A stretch of DNA of 64,000 bases from Debaryomyces hansenii CBS767. Taxonomy: Eukaryota > Ascomycota > Pichiomycetes > Serinales > Debaryomycetaceae. Where the stretch lies: NCBI RefSeq assembly GCF_000006445.2, contig NC_006046.2:1-64000 (forward strand), read 5' to 3'. The notes under the pieces were generated by a model. It was not told the DNA's origin and made no database searches. It worked only from the letters and a program-made list of their open reading frames with translations. Both the position numbers and the translations under genes were made by a program. Below are positions 40,071-49,361 of this stretch, piece after piece; the stretch's first letter is position 1, and every line of letters begins with the position of its first letter.

Positions 40071-40298
40071 AATATGAGGTCTATATGATACGGTTCAAAA
40101 TTTCAAGTTTTTGCGAATATCGGTTAGGATTCTGAATTTTAAGAAAATTTTTGAGAAAAGTGCGAAAACTTGCAAATGTGATTTCTTACTTTCTTCAGTT
40201 TAAAGTAGCTTTCATAATAATTTGAGGAGGAGCGTGATGAGGATAAGCGACAGACATGGTTTAAGCTTTTTATTACTCGCTATACAATTATAATATAA

Positions 40299-42203
40299 CT
40301 AATTTCCCTCATTCTTCGAATCTTCATACCTTTCCGGAATTAATTGATTAAACACTCTACACAATTTTCTGTGTTTGCTTTTCCTTCTCTCAGCATTAGA
40401 ACTAACTGGTCGTAAACCCTTCTTATCGTGAAAATAATCAGAATATCCAAAATCAATAAAATATATCTTTCCCTCTGAATAAAGAATATTCCCGTTCACA
40501 AATATCTCCATGTATTATTCCGACACTGTGAATTTTTTCCAATTGCTCCTCGGCCTTTTCGTACGTCGTTTTATCTTTGGGCAATCGATCATCTTTTTCT
40601 TTCCCTTGTTCTATATATTTTAATATGAGGAATGGACCCAATGCATGATAATGCTTACCGATATTGAAAGTTCCAAAGACGCATTTCTGGTCAATATAAA
40701 CACTATTGAACAAGAAGTTATTTGGCAATTTTTTGTATGCAAGTTTCTCGCACAGGTATGCCCTGCGACAGGCGCCGAAAATATCAGTTTGTTTATCTTG
40801 GTGATCCTTATGGTCTCTTTTCGCTTTGATGAGATCAAAAACCTTCACAATAAATTGATCGTGATCCTTGACTCCCCTTAAAAAGTCCGTTATATTCTTC
40901 GTCTTCACTTTGAAAAGTTGGATATTAAACATAAACCCGCTGCACGTCAATATCATCAAAGTTTCCGAGTCCAATTTCTGTTATAAGAAGTCTCTCTTTC
41001 TGGTTCTCGATGATTTTCAATTGCATTGATGCAGTACTCCATGAATGGCATCTTATCTTTCGATGATAGTTCATCCAAGTAAGTTAAGTACTCTTCATCT
41101 GTCTTACGAATAAATTTATAAATAGCTTCCATTCCTCTCTTGATTTCTGCTAGTCGGGACTCATCCACCAGAAATGCCTCATATATATATATATGAAATA
41201 ATGCCACCTCTCAAAGTAAGGCCCGATGATTGACAATCTAAGAGTTTGTAGTTTAGAGCTATCGACTTGTCATCATTCCGATACTCATTAGTCTCGTTGA
41301 TCATCTCCAAGTTTCTCTTGATATCCACTTCGATTAAAACTGTTGTGTATGAACGACTGATAATGTAATGTTTTAGCATATTCCACCATATCTGGATAAG
41401 AGTGGAATAAATCATTTGACTGATGTGGTATTCTAGTATGGACTCCAGTCTGGCCAATGTAATTCTCTTCTACTAGTGGTTGAAACCGTAATATTGATGC
41501 AACATATCCGCATATGGGTCTGAATAAGAAGTTCATGAAATTGTTTTTGTATGCTTTCAGCATTGTATGCAATATTTGTGACAAGTTCATAATCCTGTTT
41601 AAAGCAAACTCCAAGCAACTTTTTTATTACTTTTTTTCTTTGATCTTCGCTAAAAGTATCAGAGAATAGGTCAGTTTTCAAAATACATTACAAATTAGCA
41701 GCAAGTATATCTTCCAATATTACTTGGCTTAGTGATTCAAACTCTATATCTGAAAAAGTCCCAAAAAGATTATTTTCTGTTGCCTAGCTCAGACCAGTCT
41801 TACGTAGGGTATCAGGGTCTAGCAAGTTCCCATCAGATCCTTGAAATTCATATTTGGTAAACGGCATAACACAAAAGAAGATGAATAATTCTTTCCATTC
41901 ATTTGGATGATCTTTAGAATATGACCTTACATGATCCATATCTAAGTCCAATTCATTCTCAATTTCGAGCATTTTATGCAAAATTTCTCTATAGCTCACA
42001 TTTTGATCTGGGCACTTATGGAATATTCTTCTGTAGTCGAATTTGGTAATTTCAAATGTATCAATATCAGTATTTATCTCTATCAATATCCTCACCGCCT
42101 TCCAAAATATATCTCTTAGTATTAATAAAAAAGAATCTTTGTTCATTGTAATTAAGCTAATGTTAACAAAAACTTCATTATTCTTTCTTGTGAGACGTCT
42201 CAA
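40299..42203 (-). pseudogene. Broken full-length family A nuclease-kinase fusion
   Basis: The whole family A protein can be followed on the minus strand through seven frames, so it has at least six frameshifts or stops. Preserved marks are EWKELFIFFCVMPFT, HPNEW, the nuclease-region Asp in SYPDMVEY, LNYKLLDCQSSGLTLRGG, the kinase Lys in FIVKVFD, IIHGDI and FIDFGYSDY. The EVKK strand is missing because of a deletion near 41360. Its N-terminal region differs from both intact copies. It is more diverged than they are from each other, so it is an older copy. Confidence 0.87.
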
Positions 42204-42566
42204 TTTATAGGAATTTAATTAAAGTTAGCATAAAAGAAATAATTGTTTCAAATTTCATCTAGGAAATAATTGCAATTTGTGGGGTTATTGATATGCGAAG
42301 ATCACGAAAAAAGTTCTGATACTACCAAGATTGACGAGCTTAGTAAGATCGCTGATGATAACCAGGAAAATATTGAAATGAAATATGGAAGAATATAGGT
42401 ATTTTTATAAACAGTTTGATACGTTGAATGCTATACTTTATATAGTTAATTGACTAAAATAGCATGCGGATACCACACAGCGTAACCTGCAAAACGGAGG
42501 GTGCGACAGTGTCAAGTAACAAAAATTTAAAAATGTTCCTTTATTCGCATTTTACGACGTTGCATT
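42204..42566. repeat. Conserved 5' flank of family A relic
   Basis: Matches 32629-33000 and 61256-61700, including TTAGCATAAAAGAAAT, ATCACGAAAAAAG and TTCGCATTTTACGACGTTGC. It runs directly into the end of the GH88 gene. Confidence 0.82.
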
Positions 42567-43850
42567 TTATTTATCATAGAGACCTAATTCTAACAATTTG
42601 TTACCAATCATTAAAAAATAATAATCAGCATAAACATAACCATGATTTGCTGCTCTAAATTCTGCAGGCGCGCTAGGCTTGTTGAAAAATGTTGACTTGT
42701 TTAAGATGGTGTCAGTTTTACCAATATCAACCGAACCATCATCGCTCCATTTAGCTTCATCATTATAGGCGATCTTAGTACAGTCAAACACAAGCTTTAA
42801 GGTACTATTTAAGAACCATTTCTCCTTAGTATACTCATAAATCTTAAGCATCCCAAGTCCTGCAGCCATAGCAGAAGCGACATCCTTTATTTCCTTATCG
42901 GGAGCATGGAAATCCCAAGGTGGAACTCCATCTTCAGTCAATTGAGACATGTAATATTTGGAAATTGTCTTAGCAGCGTCTAAAAACTTTTCATCTTTGG
43001 TGTAGTAGTAAGTTTCGGAATAGCCTAAAATAGCCCATGCTTGACCTCTAGCCCAAGACGATTCATCGGCATATCCTTGCACAGTTAATTTTTCTTTAAC
43101 CTTTCCTGTTTCTCTGTCATATACAAGGGCATGGTAAGACGACATATCTTCTCTAAAATGATTCTTTAGAGTAGTCTCTGCATGTGTAGTTGCAATTGTA
43201 GATAGGCTTAAATCACCACTCAAGATGGCACCCATGTATAATAAGTTTAAGTTACACATGTTATCGATGATAACAATGAGATCCTTCTCATATGAACATG
43301 GTATAATGCCATGAAAATCATCCCAACTTCTAATACAGCCAACTTTTGCGTCATACCTAGTAGCAAGTGAACGTGCCGCAGTTATGATTACATCCTTTGC
43401 TTTTTCGCTACCACTGCGATCTAATTCCTTCTTAAAAGTAGGCTCGATCATGAAACCTAAATCGTGATTATCAGTTTTAGTCTTTTTAGCCACCAATGGC
43501 TCAGACCACCATTTAGAAGCGAATTCTAATTTAAGAGGATTGAGTTTGTCGGAAGGGTAATACTTTGGATATTTCTCACTTCTTTCCAATAAAGTATAAA
43601 GGTTTCCGGCAAAAAAGCCAGAAGTCCAAAATTCAACATCTCTAGTGATATATCTATCTTCTTTGGTCAAGTCAGGAAATTCAGTTGGAGGCTCCTTTTG
43701 CTTTAAAGCGGGTAATGCAACTCCCCAAATCTTTCCAACAACAGATTCACCGTATAATTTATCCTTAATTTCGTCTAAGTAGTTTTGCATCATCATTTCA
43801 ATCTCATATACTTTATTTGTGTATAATATTTCTGTTTTATATTTGGGCAC
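42567..43850 (-). CDS. GH88-type unsaturated glucuronyl hydrolase
   Basis: A 427-residue (alpha/alpha)6-barrel glycosidase. Family marks: RDVEFWTSGFFAGNLY (70-85), HDLGFMI (129-135) with a likely catalytic Asp130, IIDNMCN (194-200) with a second acidic residue, GYADESSWARGQAW (259-272), PPWDFHAP (310-317) and NHGYVYADYYF near the end. GH88 enzymes remove the unsaturated uronic acid left at the end of oligosaccharides by polysaccharide lyases, by hydrating its double bond. No signal peptide is evident, so it is probably cytosolic and works on imported oligosaccharides. The related GH105 family is the main alternative. Such genes are patchy in yeasts, so transfer from other fungi or bacteria is possible. 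No breaks seen. Confidence 0.88.
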   Translation of the reverse strand: MPKYKTEILYTNKVYEIEMMMQNYLDEIKDKLYGESVVGKIWGVALPALKQKEPPTEFPDLTKEDRYITRDVEFWTSGFFAGNLYTLLERSEKYPKYYPSDKLNPLKLEFASKWWSEPLVAKKTKTDNHDLGFMIEPTFKKELDRSGSEKAKDVIITAARSLATRYDAKVGCIRSWDDFHGIIPCSYEKDLIVIIDNMCNLNLLYMGAILSGDLSLSTIATTHAETTLKNHFREDMSSYHALVYDRETGKVKEKLTVQGYADESSWARGQAWAILGYSETYYYTKDEKFLDAAKTISKYYMSQLTEDGVPPWDFHAPDKEIKDVASAMAAGLGMLKIYEYTKEKWFLNSTLKLVFDCTKIAYNDEAKWSDDGSVDIGKTDTILNKSTFFNKPSAPAEFRAANHGYVYADYYFLMIGNKLLELGLYDK

Positions 43851-43911
43851 CAGTGGTTATATATTATTTAGTTTCAACCCTATATTTGAAAGTTAGGGTT
43901 AATTGGACTGC

Positions 43912-43930
43912 ATATATATATATATATATT
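43912..43930. repeat. AT dinucleotide run
   Basis: A short (AT)n microsatellite in the promoter region of the GH88 gene. Confidence 0.9.
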
Positions 43931-43966
43931 TTGGTGGGGGTACCGAAAACTGATGGGCATTTCTAT

Positions 43967-43986
43967 GGGGGGGGGGGGGGGGGGGG
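43967..43986 (+). repeat. Poly-G tract of 20
   Basis: Twenty consecutive G followed by TGGTGGTG. It lies in otherwise good sequence between the GH88 gene and a Hyr-type relic. Rare in yeast DNA; a sequencing or assembly join is an alternative. Confidence 0.85.
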
Positions 43987-44089
43987 TGGTGGTGTTTGAA
44001 GGATAAAATTAAGCATAAATCATTCCGTTCCTTTAAATATATCGGCTACAAAAGCGCTAATTTCCGAATTCATTACACAAAATTATTCC

Positions 44090-44700
44090 TGAGTGAGTAT
44101 CGACTCCGATGTTTAGGAGGCAACCTTGATAACCGTCGTGGGTTCTATGTTACAAGTACAAATGGTCTAGCAGCAGCTGTAGCGGAACAATTAACAATTC
44201 GCCAATGTCGCATCCACTTACGATTTAGCCAGTATTGGAGCCTTCAAAAATACTGGTGATATGTGGTTCGGAAGCGCAGAAAGCGTTGCTTCTCCTTTCA
44301 CTATTACTTCTGTTACTGATTGGCAAAACGACCGTTTGATATACTTCAAGCAAGCAGGAGGTGTGGCCTCAGTGGTCGCTCTAGCCCAAGTTGTGGGCTC
44401 AGGTGGACTTTTATCTCTTGAAATAATGGTCAAATTTGCTTGGAAGGAGTGTCATATATTCAAACTTCTTCAATTGATGGATCTGGTTGTATCAATGTAG
44501 GAGATGGTGCCAATGCTAAAATATCGTCAAAAACCATACCCGTGTATTGACCGTTGATAGTATATTCCAAGATACATGGGGAACAGCCGGCTTAACTATC
44601 GATTTTCTACTAAAAGGAGATTTACTGTTGATGCCTAAGCAAAACAGTCGTAGTAATTCCAGATTTCACGATAAAGTTTATAGATGATTCATATATTAGA
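44090..44700 (+). pseudogene. Hyr/Iff-type cell-wall protein relic
   Basis: Plus-strand pieces match the N-terminal domain of the cell-wall protein at 9065: RGFYVTSTNGLAAAV, then FKNTGDMWFGS, WQNDRLIYFKQAGGVASV, and after a shift GQICLEGVSYIQ, SSIDGSGCINVGDGAN. The frames change at about 44200, 44250 and 44420 and a stop follows near 44545. Signal peptide, stalk and GPI end are missing. The homologous domain order supports origin from a full-length paralogue. Confidence 0.8.
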
Positions 44701-45642
44701 TTAGAATATCTCCTTCATCATGCTTTGAGTTTACCAAGAGAAAGAACGTTTAATTGATAATAAAACGCGTCAGTGGGATTTAAATCCTTGATAGACTTTT
44801 CAAGAGGAGAAAAATTCATCACTGCTGATCTCTATAAATTCTGTCTTTATTATCGTGTTCTTAATAAAAATCTCAGCCACTCCTATGGGCGTAGACCTGG
44901 TTGAAACAAATGCATTATTCTGGGGTTTTATTTGCTTTCAACATGGGTAATACTACATTTTTGTAGGTCTACCGAGTGGTGCCATACTTTTTCATGGCGG
45001 ATACGAAATAATTATTCCAGAAAATGTATCAAAATGGTCTCGTATATCAGACGGTTACATCTCGAGTTCCTTTCAGACGCTCTTGTCGTAATGGGACTCA
45101 AGCTTGGGGACCTTGAGCGCCACCGCAAAATCTCGATTACCTCCTTCATTCGGTAGGTCGCGACAGAATCAATTAGCGACATAGTCTTTTAACAGTTATT
45201 GTCTATAATTATCATTATAACACACGTAAAGTTGTCTGTGTGAGAAATTCCATATATGACGTAGCTTGCGTGTATATTGCAACATATACAAAGTTCAGCT
45301 CAAGAAAATGACACCCAAATTTTCAAAATTAGCAGAATCTCAATGAAGTCTACTATTTGTCACCCAACTAAGTAAAAAATTGATAAATATAAAAATAAAA
45401 ACTTCATCTAGAAGGTCAATACTACATGTAAGTTTTACATTATTTAAAGACACAAAAGGTGTAAAGATTCCGTTGTGAGAACGTTATCCAAAAAGTAGCT
45501 AAATATTTGCTCTAATTGCTTTCAGAAGTATGTTGTTGGGAGAATTAACGAATTAACTAAAGGCTGACCTTAATTTATATATAATTCGAATTTTGCTCGA
45601 TATTGCGTTTGATTTTCTTTAATATAAATAATCTAACCTAAC
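44701..45642. other. Intergenic, nothing recognised
   Basis: Short frames such as 44932-45156 have no family resemblance. AT-rich, no repeat member detected. Confidence 0.4.
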
Positions 45643-45800
45643 CTACTGTTGTCTAATATTTGACTTTTGTGAAGGAATATTCTCGATCTTCTCGATATGA
45701 TCTAGTTTACTTTTTAATTCATATTCTCCAGGTTCAATAATTGCGTTGTCAGCCTCCATCGTCATATCAGAAATATCTTCCCCAAATATCTGGCCAATTT
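45643..45800 (-). pseudogene. C-terminal relic of sugar permease
   Basis: The minus strand encodes GQIFGEDISDMTMEADNAII, then EPGEYELKSKLDHIE. It matches the tail of the permease at 37305-38960 (AQIFGEDITDLTMDADNAII). The transmembrane part is gone; upstream the frame merges into a G-rich minisatellite-like sequence. Confidence 0.85.
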
Positions 45801-45834
45801 CTTCCCAACCCCATCTTAAATAATCATCCCAGCT

Positions 45835-45985
45835 TCCATTCAATACTCCATCCATATCTCATTTCCATTTCCAATTCTAAATACCTCCCAATCAAATCAT
45901 ACCTCAACATCCCATTCCAACTCCCTCTCCAATATTTCATCCCAACTCCCTCTCCAATAATCTTCCTCAAATAATACAAATCTCA
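45835..45985. repeat. Strand-asymmetric minisatellite-like stretch
   Basis: The plus strand is almost free of G (for example CCCAACTCCCTCTCCAATA occurs at about 45939, with a close variant at 45917). It joins the permease relic to the truncated end of zinc-finger copy 2, so it sits at a rearrangement junction. Confidence 0.7.
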
Positions 45986-46894
45986 TCTCCAATTGAATTT
46001 ATGGTTGTATGACCGTGTGGACTCAAATGCCTGGTATGCTAGATTCTCCCAGTTTTTGATAATCTCCTTGGCGTTGTTTCTCATCAACATATAGTCTGCT
46101 ATGGCCAACTTCAAGAAATAGTTGATCCCGTCAAAGATTTTGGCTCGCACCTTTGACTGCGCAAACCGGTCATCGGGAAGCATCAACGAGATAATCACGG
46201 CTTTCATAAACGTTTCAGTCGTGTCTTCTTCCACCACAAAATACCTTTCGATCGTCTCCATCACCGCCCGCTTCACCATTTCGTCGGTGGGATTGGTCAC
46301 CACCTCCTCGATGATTCGGTTATCGCATAACTTGGCAAACGTGTAGAAAAAGCGGCCGGCGTAATTTTCATATATCACCTGCGTCGTAAAGAGAACCGGC
46401 ACCTTCAATATGCCCTCTCGCAACATCCGATTGTAAATGGGATGCGTGCCCTTCAAATGTGGCCTGTCCTGGAGAATATACTTCTTGACGGCCTCAAACA
46501 CCGGTATACTTTCTTCCTTGTTTTCGCTGTGTAAGTACTGCGGGTATCCCTTTCCGTAATATAGGTTGGCGTTGATTGTGCGGAGGAACTTGTCCTCGTG
46601 CCGGAGATGGGTATGCGGGCCTTCGATGGTTGTCATTGAAGTGGGCGGTTTGGTGTCTTCTTTTTCGCGGTATAAATAGGAAAAGCCGCACTTTTGGTTG
46701 GGAATTGCATACCCGGTTGTTCTGAAGACGTGCTGTTGGAAGTTGCAATTGACCCTGTGTTCTGTTCTAAGATGTTGATTAATGTGTGACTTTGAGGCAT
46801 GATTGAAGCAAAGCTTGCAAACATTTAGCTTAGATTCTTTGACTCCTGGTACCTCGGAGTCATTGGCAGAATAATGTTGTAACAAACAATTCAT
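45983..46894 (-). pseudogene. Zinc-finger family, long copy 2 (truncated)
   Basis: A 303-codon open frame, the longest uninterrupted reading of this family. Residues about 20-47 hold KLNVCKLCFNHASKSHINQH and LRTEH, a C-x2-C...H-x3-H-x4-H zinc-finger-like motif. GYAIPNQK, SFSYLYREKE-like text, TTIEGPHTHLRHEDKFLRTI and a long helical part follow. It ends with NHKFNWR where other copies read NHKFNRTLPAF, because the sequence breaks at 45986 into the minisatellite. Copy 1 and copy 3 carry the missing 3' part. Not a recognised domain family. Neighbouring upstream DNA is shared with copy 1. Whether the truncated protein is made is unknown. Confidence 0.7.
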
Positions 46895-47362
46895 TTAAAA
46901 ATCTCCGTAATGCGCAAAAAGCTACAATCATTGTGTATACTAATAATTCTTATATACTATGATAAGATTGAATTAGTTCGTCTATTAGACACTAATGGAC
47001 ATTAATAAAAGCAATAGTACTCAACGTTTTTGGAATTAATCAATTAATTCCATAGAAGTGTGAATGATTTACAAAGAGTATTTAATGATTATGCAACTAT
47101 AAACTTTTGAAGATAATGAGAGGTAGATCTTTAAAGGCAATATCCAACTATCAAAGAAAGAGGTAAATTGAAGGTTCTAATTATGTACTCATATATATTG
47201 TTTTTTATTCCGTTTTATATATGTTTATAAATGATTACGTATGTTTTATGTTAAGCATGTGATGATGTAAATTATAGGTATTATTGTTAAGCTTTGTTTA
47301 TTTGTTTTGATTTAATATACCACGACGTCATGGTCCTCTGAAAAGTAAACAAAAACAGTTCT
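46895..47362. repeat. Conserved 5' flank of zinc-finger copy 2
   Basis: Nearly identical to 20455-20935, including the CTCTGAAAAGTAAACAAA module at its outer end. It contains a decayed SERWHE-family tail near 47140. Confidence 0.85.
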
Positions 47363-47411
47363 CACTATTAGTATGGGGTTGAACGGTTTGCACGGGGTTG
47401 CAGGGTATAGT
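47363..47411 (+). repeat. Core repeat type A
   Basis: CACTATTAGTATGGGGTTG, AACGGTTTGCACGGGGTTGC and AGGGTATAGT. The six end bases CACTAT and ATAGTG are exact inverted repeats. To the right lies unrelated DNA leading into the DAL5-type relic. Confidence 0.88.
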
Positions 47412-47513
47412 GATCAGCTGAAAAATCTTTCATTACTGTTATCACGGGGTCCATGGTTGCATAATGTAGATGATTAAAGAGATAAGAACTGCTCATGTTA
47501 GACTTAATAGTTT

Positions 47514-48110
47514 GCATATCTTAAAAATTTGGTTGCAGGTGCTGCATTTGCTGTACTTTTGTCATTAGCTGCATGTCTTTTCATGATATGGAAACCAAGA
47601 AAGACTTGTCTCACAGTTATTTGGACCACCTTACCATCCCTTGCCGGTTTAATTGCGGCTGTTTCACTTCCATTGACTAATGCTATAGGTGTATTGGCAG
47701 CTATTTCCTTAGCCTCACAATCTTTTGGTGTTGGATGAATTTGTGCATTTGGTTTAGGGCAAACCACTGCAGGCGCAAGTTATACCAAGAGATTGGTCAG
47801 AAATGCAATGTTCATGGTTTCATATTCTGTTGCAGACATTATCTCACCTCAACTATGGAGAGCTAAGGAAGCTCCTAATTATGTCCCTGCATGGTTTGTT
47901 CAGATTGTTCTAAGTTTTTTCACTGCTCCAGTTTTGATTGGTGCTGTATGGTTTATTTTACATGGAAGAAACAAAGAGAGATTAACAACGTTGAACGAAA
48001 AGCTGAAGGTTGGTCATGTCAAGAACGAAGAAGGTGAAGTTTTTGAAGTTAACGTTGTTGCTTTAGATCTTACAGATTTAGAAGATAAAACTTTCATTTA
48101 CCCAACTTAA
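47514..48110 (+). pseudogene. DAL5-family (allantoate-type) MFS transporter, 3' part
   Basis: About 200 codons in a single frame: NLVAGAAFAVLLSLAACL, KPRKTC, then a TGA stop at 47736 where the family has Trp (VG*ICAFGLGQTTAGASY), KRLVRNAMFMVSYSVADI, SPQLWRAKEAPNYVPAW and LTDLEDKTFIYPT at the end. The N-terminal half is missing. Only one nonsense change separates this part from an open frame, so decay is recent. Active members import allantoate, nicotinate, thiamine-like or related carboxylates. It starts about 100 bases after a core repeat. Confidence 0.87.
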
Positions 48111-48661
48111 TATATTTTACTATATAAAAGAGTTTACTAAGAACTAAATATAGAGTTAAGAATTACCTAATTGATTCAATTCCCTAACCCCAACGCCACC
48201 GCAACACCTTTGGTGGTATACTTTTCCTTAATATACTTTTAACTCACCAGCTCTAATTAAATGAATACCTGGTTCTCTTTTCGAGGGCCGAGCTTATACA
48301 TAAACGTGAGCATGTTAATTTTATCCCCCCTTTAAAAGGTTCTTGACCGCAAAGAAGCTTTTCTTGTCTTCCAGTTCATTGTCATCCAGCTCATCAACCT
48401 CGTCGTTTTGCCCCAATTATTTCTCACTCATATCAACTCTTGGAATTAGCCCACTCATACTCCACCACGGTTGCAACACTCTAATTATCTTTCATTAATA
48501 TCTTCTAATACTTCGAGAATTGTATTGAAAACAGTTATAATCTGCGGATTTCTGATGTTCTTCAAAGGATGTATCTAGAGATTTAAACCTTTTAGATTGT
48601 TATTCGTTTCATTTACGTTTCAAGTCCAAGCCATTAATATTCTTAACAATGTAAAAGGTAT
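48111..48661. other. Intergenic, nothing recognised
   Basis: No gene-like frame. The end merges into the SERWHE-family piece. Confidence 0.4.
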
Positions 48662-48877
48662 TTGTTTGTCGATAAGTGTTTAGAGATACAAGCAGGACAT
48701 GTATCAACAGTAGCCTTAAACGAAAAAGCTTCCACCAGAGATTATGAAAATGGTATAGTTGAAGCACAACAGTTGCTTTCAGAACGTTGGCACGAAATCA
48801 TCAACCTTCCCTTATCGCTTAACGAATTAGAAAACTTCAAAGCCAATATCCAACTTTCCACCAAAAAAATAAACTGA
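48662..48877 (+). CDS. C-terminal piece of SERWHE family
   Basis: A 71-codon frame: HVSTVALNEKAS, DYENGIVEAQQLLSERWHEI, INLPLSLNELENFKANIQL and a natural stop after KKIN. Relics with the same end occur at 13312, 20630, 24690, 29170 and 47050. The frame is intact but has no convincing start, so it is probably the end of a larger lost gene. About 75 bases after the stop lies the GTAAACAAA module and a type A core. Function unknown. Confidence 0.45.
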   Translation: MFVDKCLEIQAGHVSTVALNEKASTRDYENGIVEAQQLLSERWHEIINLPLSLNELENFKANIQLSTKKIN

Positions 48878-48935
48878 TGAGGCCAATTATGTACTTATAT
48901 ATTGTTTATTATTTGTTTATTCGTTTTGACATGTT

Positions 48936-49013
48936 ACTCTGAAAAGTAAACAAAAACCAGTTTACACTATTAGTATGGGTTTTAACAATTTACATGCAGT
49001 TGCAAGGTATAGT
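48936..49013 (+). repeat. GTAAACAAA module plus core repeat type A
   Basis: CTCTGAAAAGTAAACAAAAA is followed by CACTATTAGTATGGGT (core from 48965), TTACATGCAGTTGCAAGG and ATAGT at 49013. This is the clearest example of SERWHE end, module and core in order. GTAAACAAA fits the forkhead-factor consensus. Confidence 0.85.
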
Positions 49014-49087
49014 AATAGTATGGTCCGTATTTTTTTGCACTGTCGAGGTTCCGCTTTCCAAAAGTTTTGTCAAGGTCCCAATAGCTT

Positions 49088-49127
49088 TATGGGCTTGTCG
49101 CGGTTCCTCCCAATTGCAGGGTATAGT
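49088..49127 (+). repeat. Core repeat type C
   Basis: TATGGGCTTGTCGCGGTTCC, CAATTGCAGGG and TATAGT. Directly to the right starts a coding scrap of the zinc-finger family. Confidence 0.82.
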
Positions 49128-49250
49128 CAGAGCGACCTCGAAGGTTAGTTAGATTCTTGTTCCGAGAGTACCATAACTCGGTTCGAAATTTGCTACCGGA
49201 CGGGATGTTGATGATGGACGAACTACACGAGGATTTTCGAAAGCACGCCA
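49128..49250 (+). pseudogene. Zinc-finger family scrap between two core repeats
   Basis: In one frame this reads RRLVRFLFREYHNSV, LLPDGMLMMDELHEDFRKHA, matching the C-terminal region of copy 1 (VGCLVREYQTIV, MLMVDELYEEFQKHAK). It begins at the end of a type C core and stops exactly at a type B core. About 120 bases of gene lie between two cores. Confidence 0.8.
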
Positions 49251-49288
49251 ACTATGAAAAAAACTCGCAATCCAAGTGCAGGGGATAA
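49251..49288 (+). repeat. Core repeat type B
   Basis: ACTATGAAAAAAACTCGC, AATCCAAGTGCAGGGG and ATAAA: a diverged member with GAA in place of GGG and an altered right box. It interrupts the zinc-finger scrap after KHA. Confidence 0.8.
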
Positions 49289-49361
49289 AGTTACAAATAT
49301 AAAGATTGCAAATAACTCAAAACATAATCGAAAATCCATATACTATAAAAAAAAGTTTAAA

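Noticed and set aside
43817..43999. Small frame ending in poly-Gly
   Set aside because: Driven by the AT microsatellite and the G run.
48936..49013. Core repeats as telomere repeats
   Set aside because: They are single, dispersed and about 33-49 bp long with no tandem arrangement, and do not match the short yeast telomere units I know.
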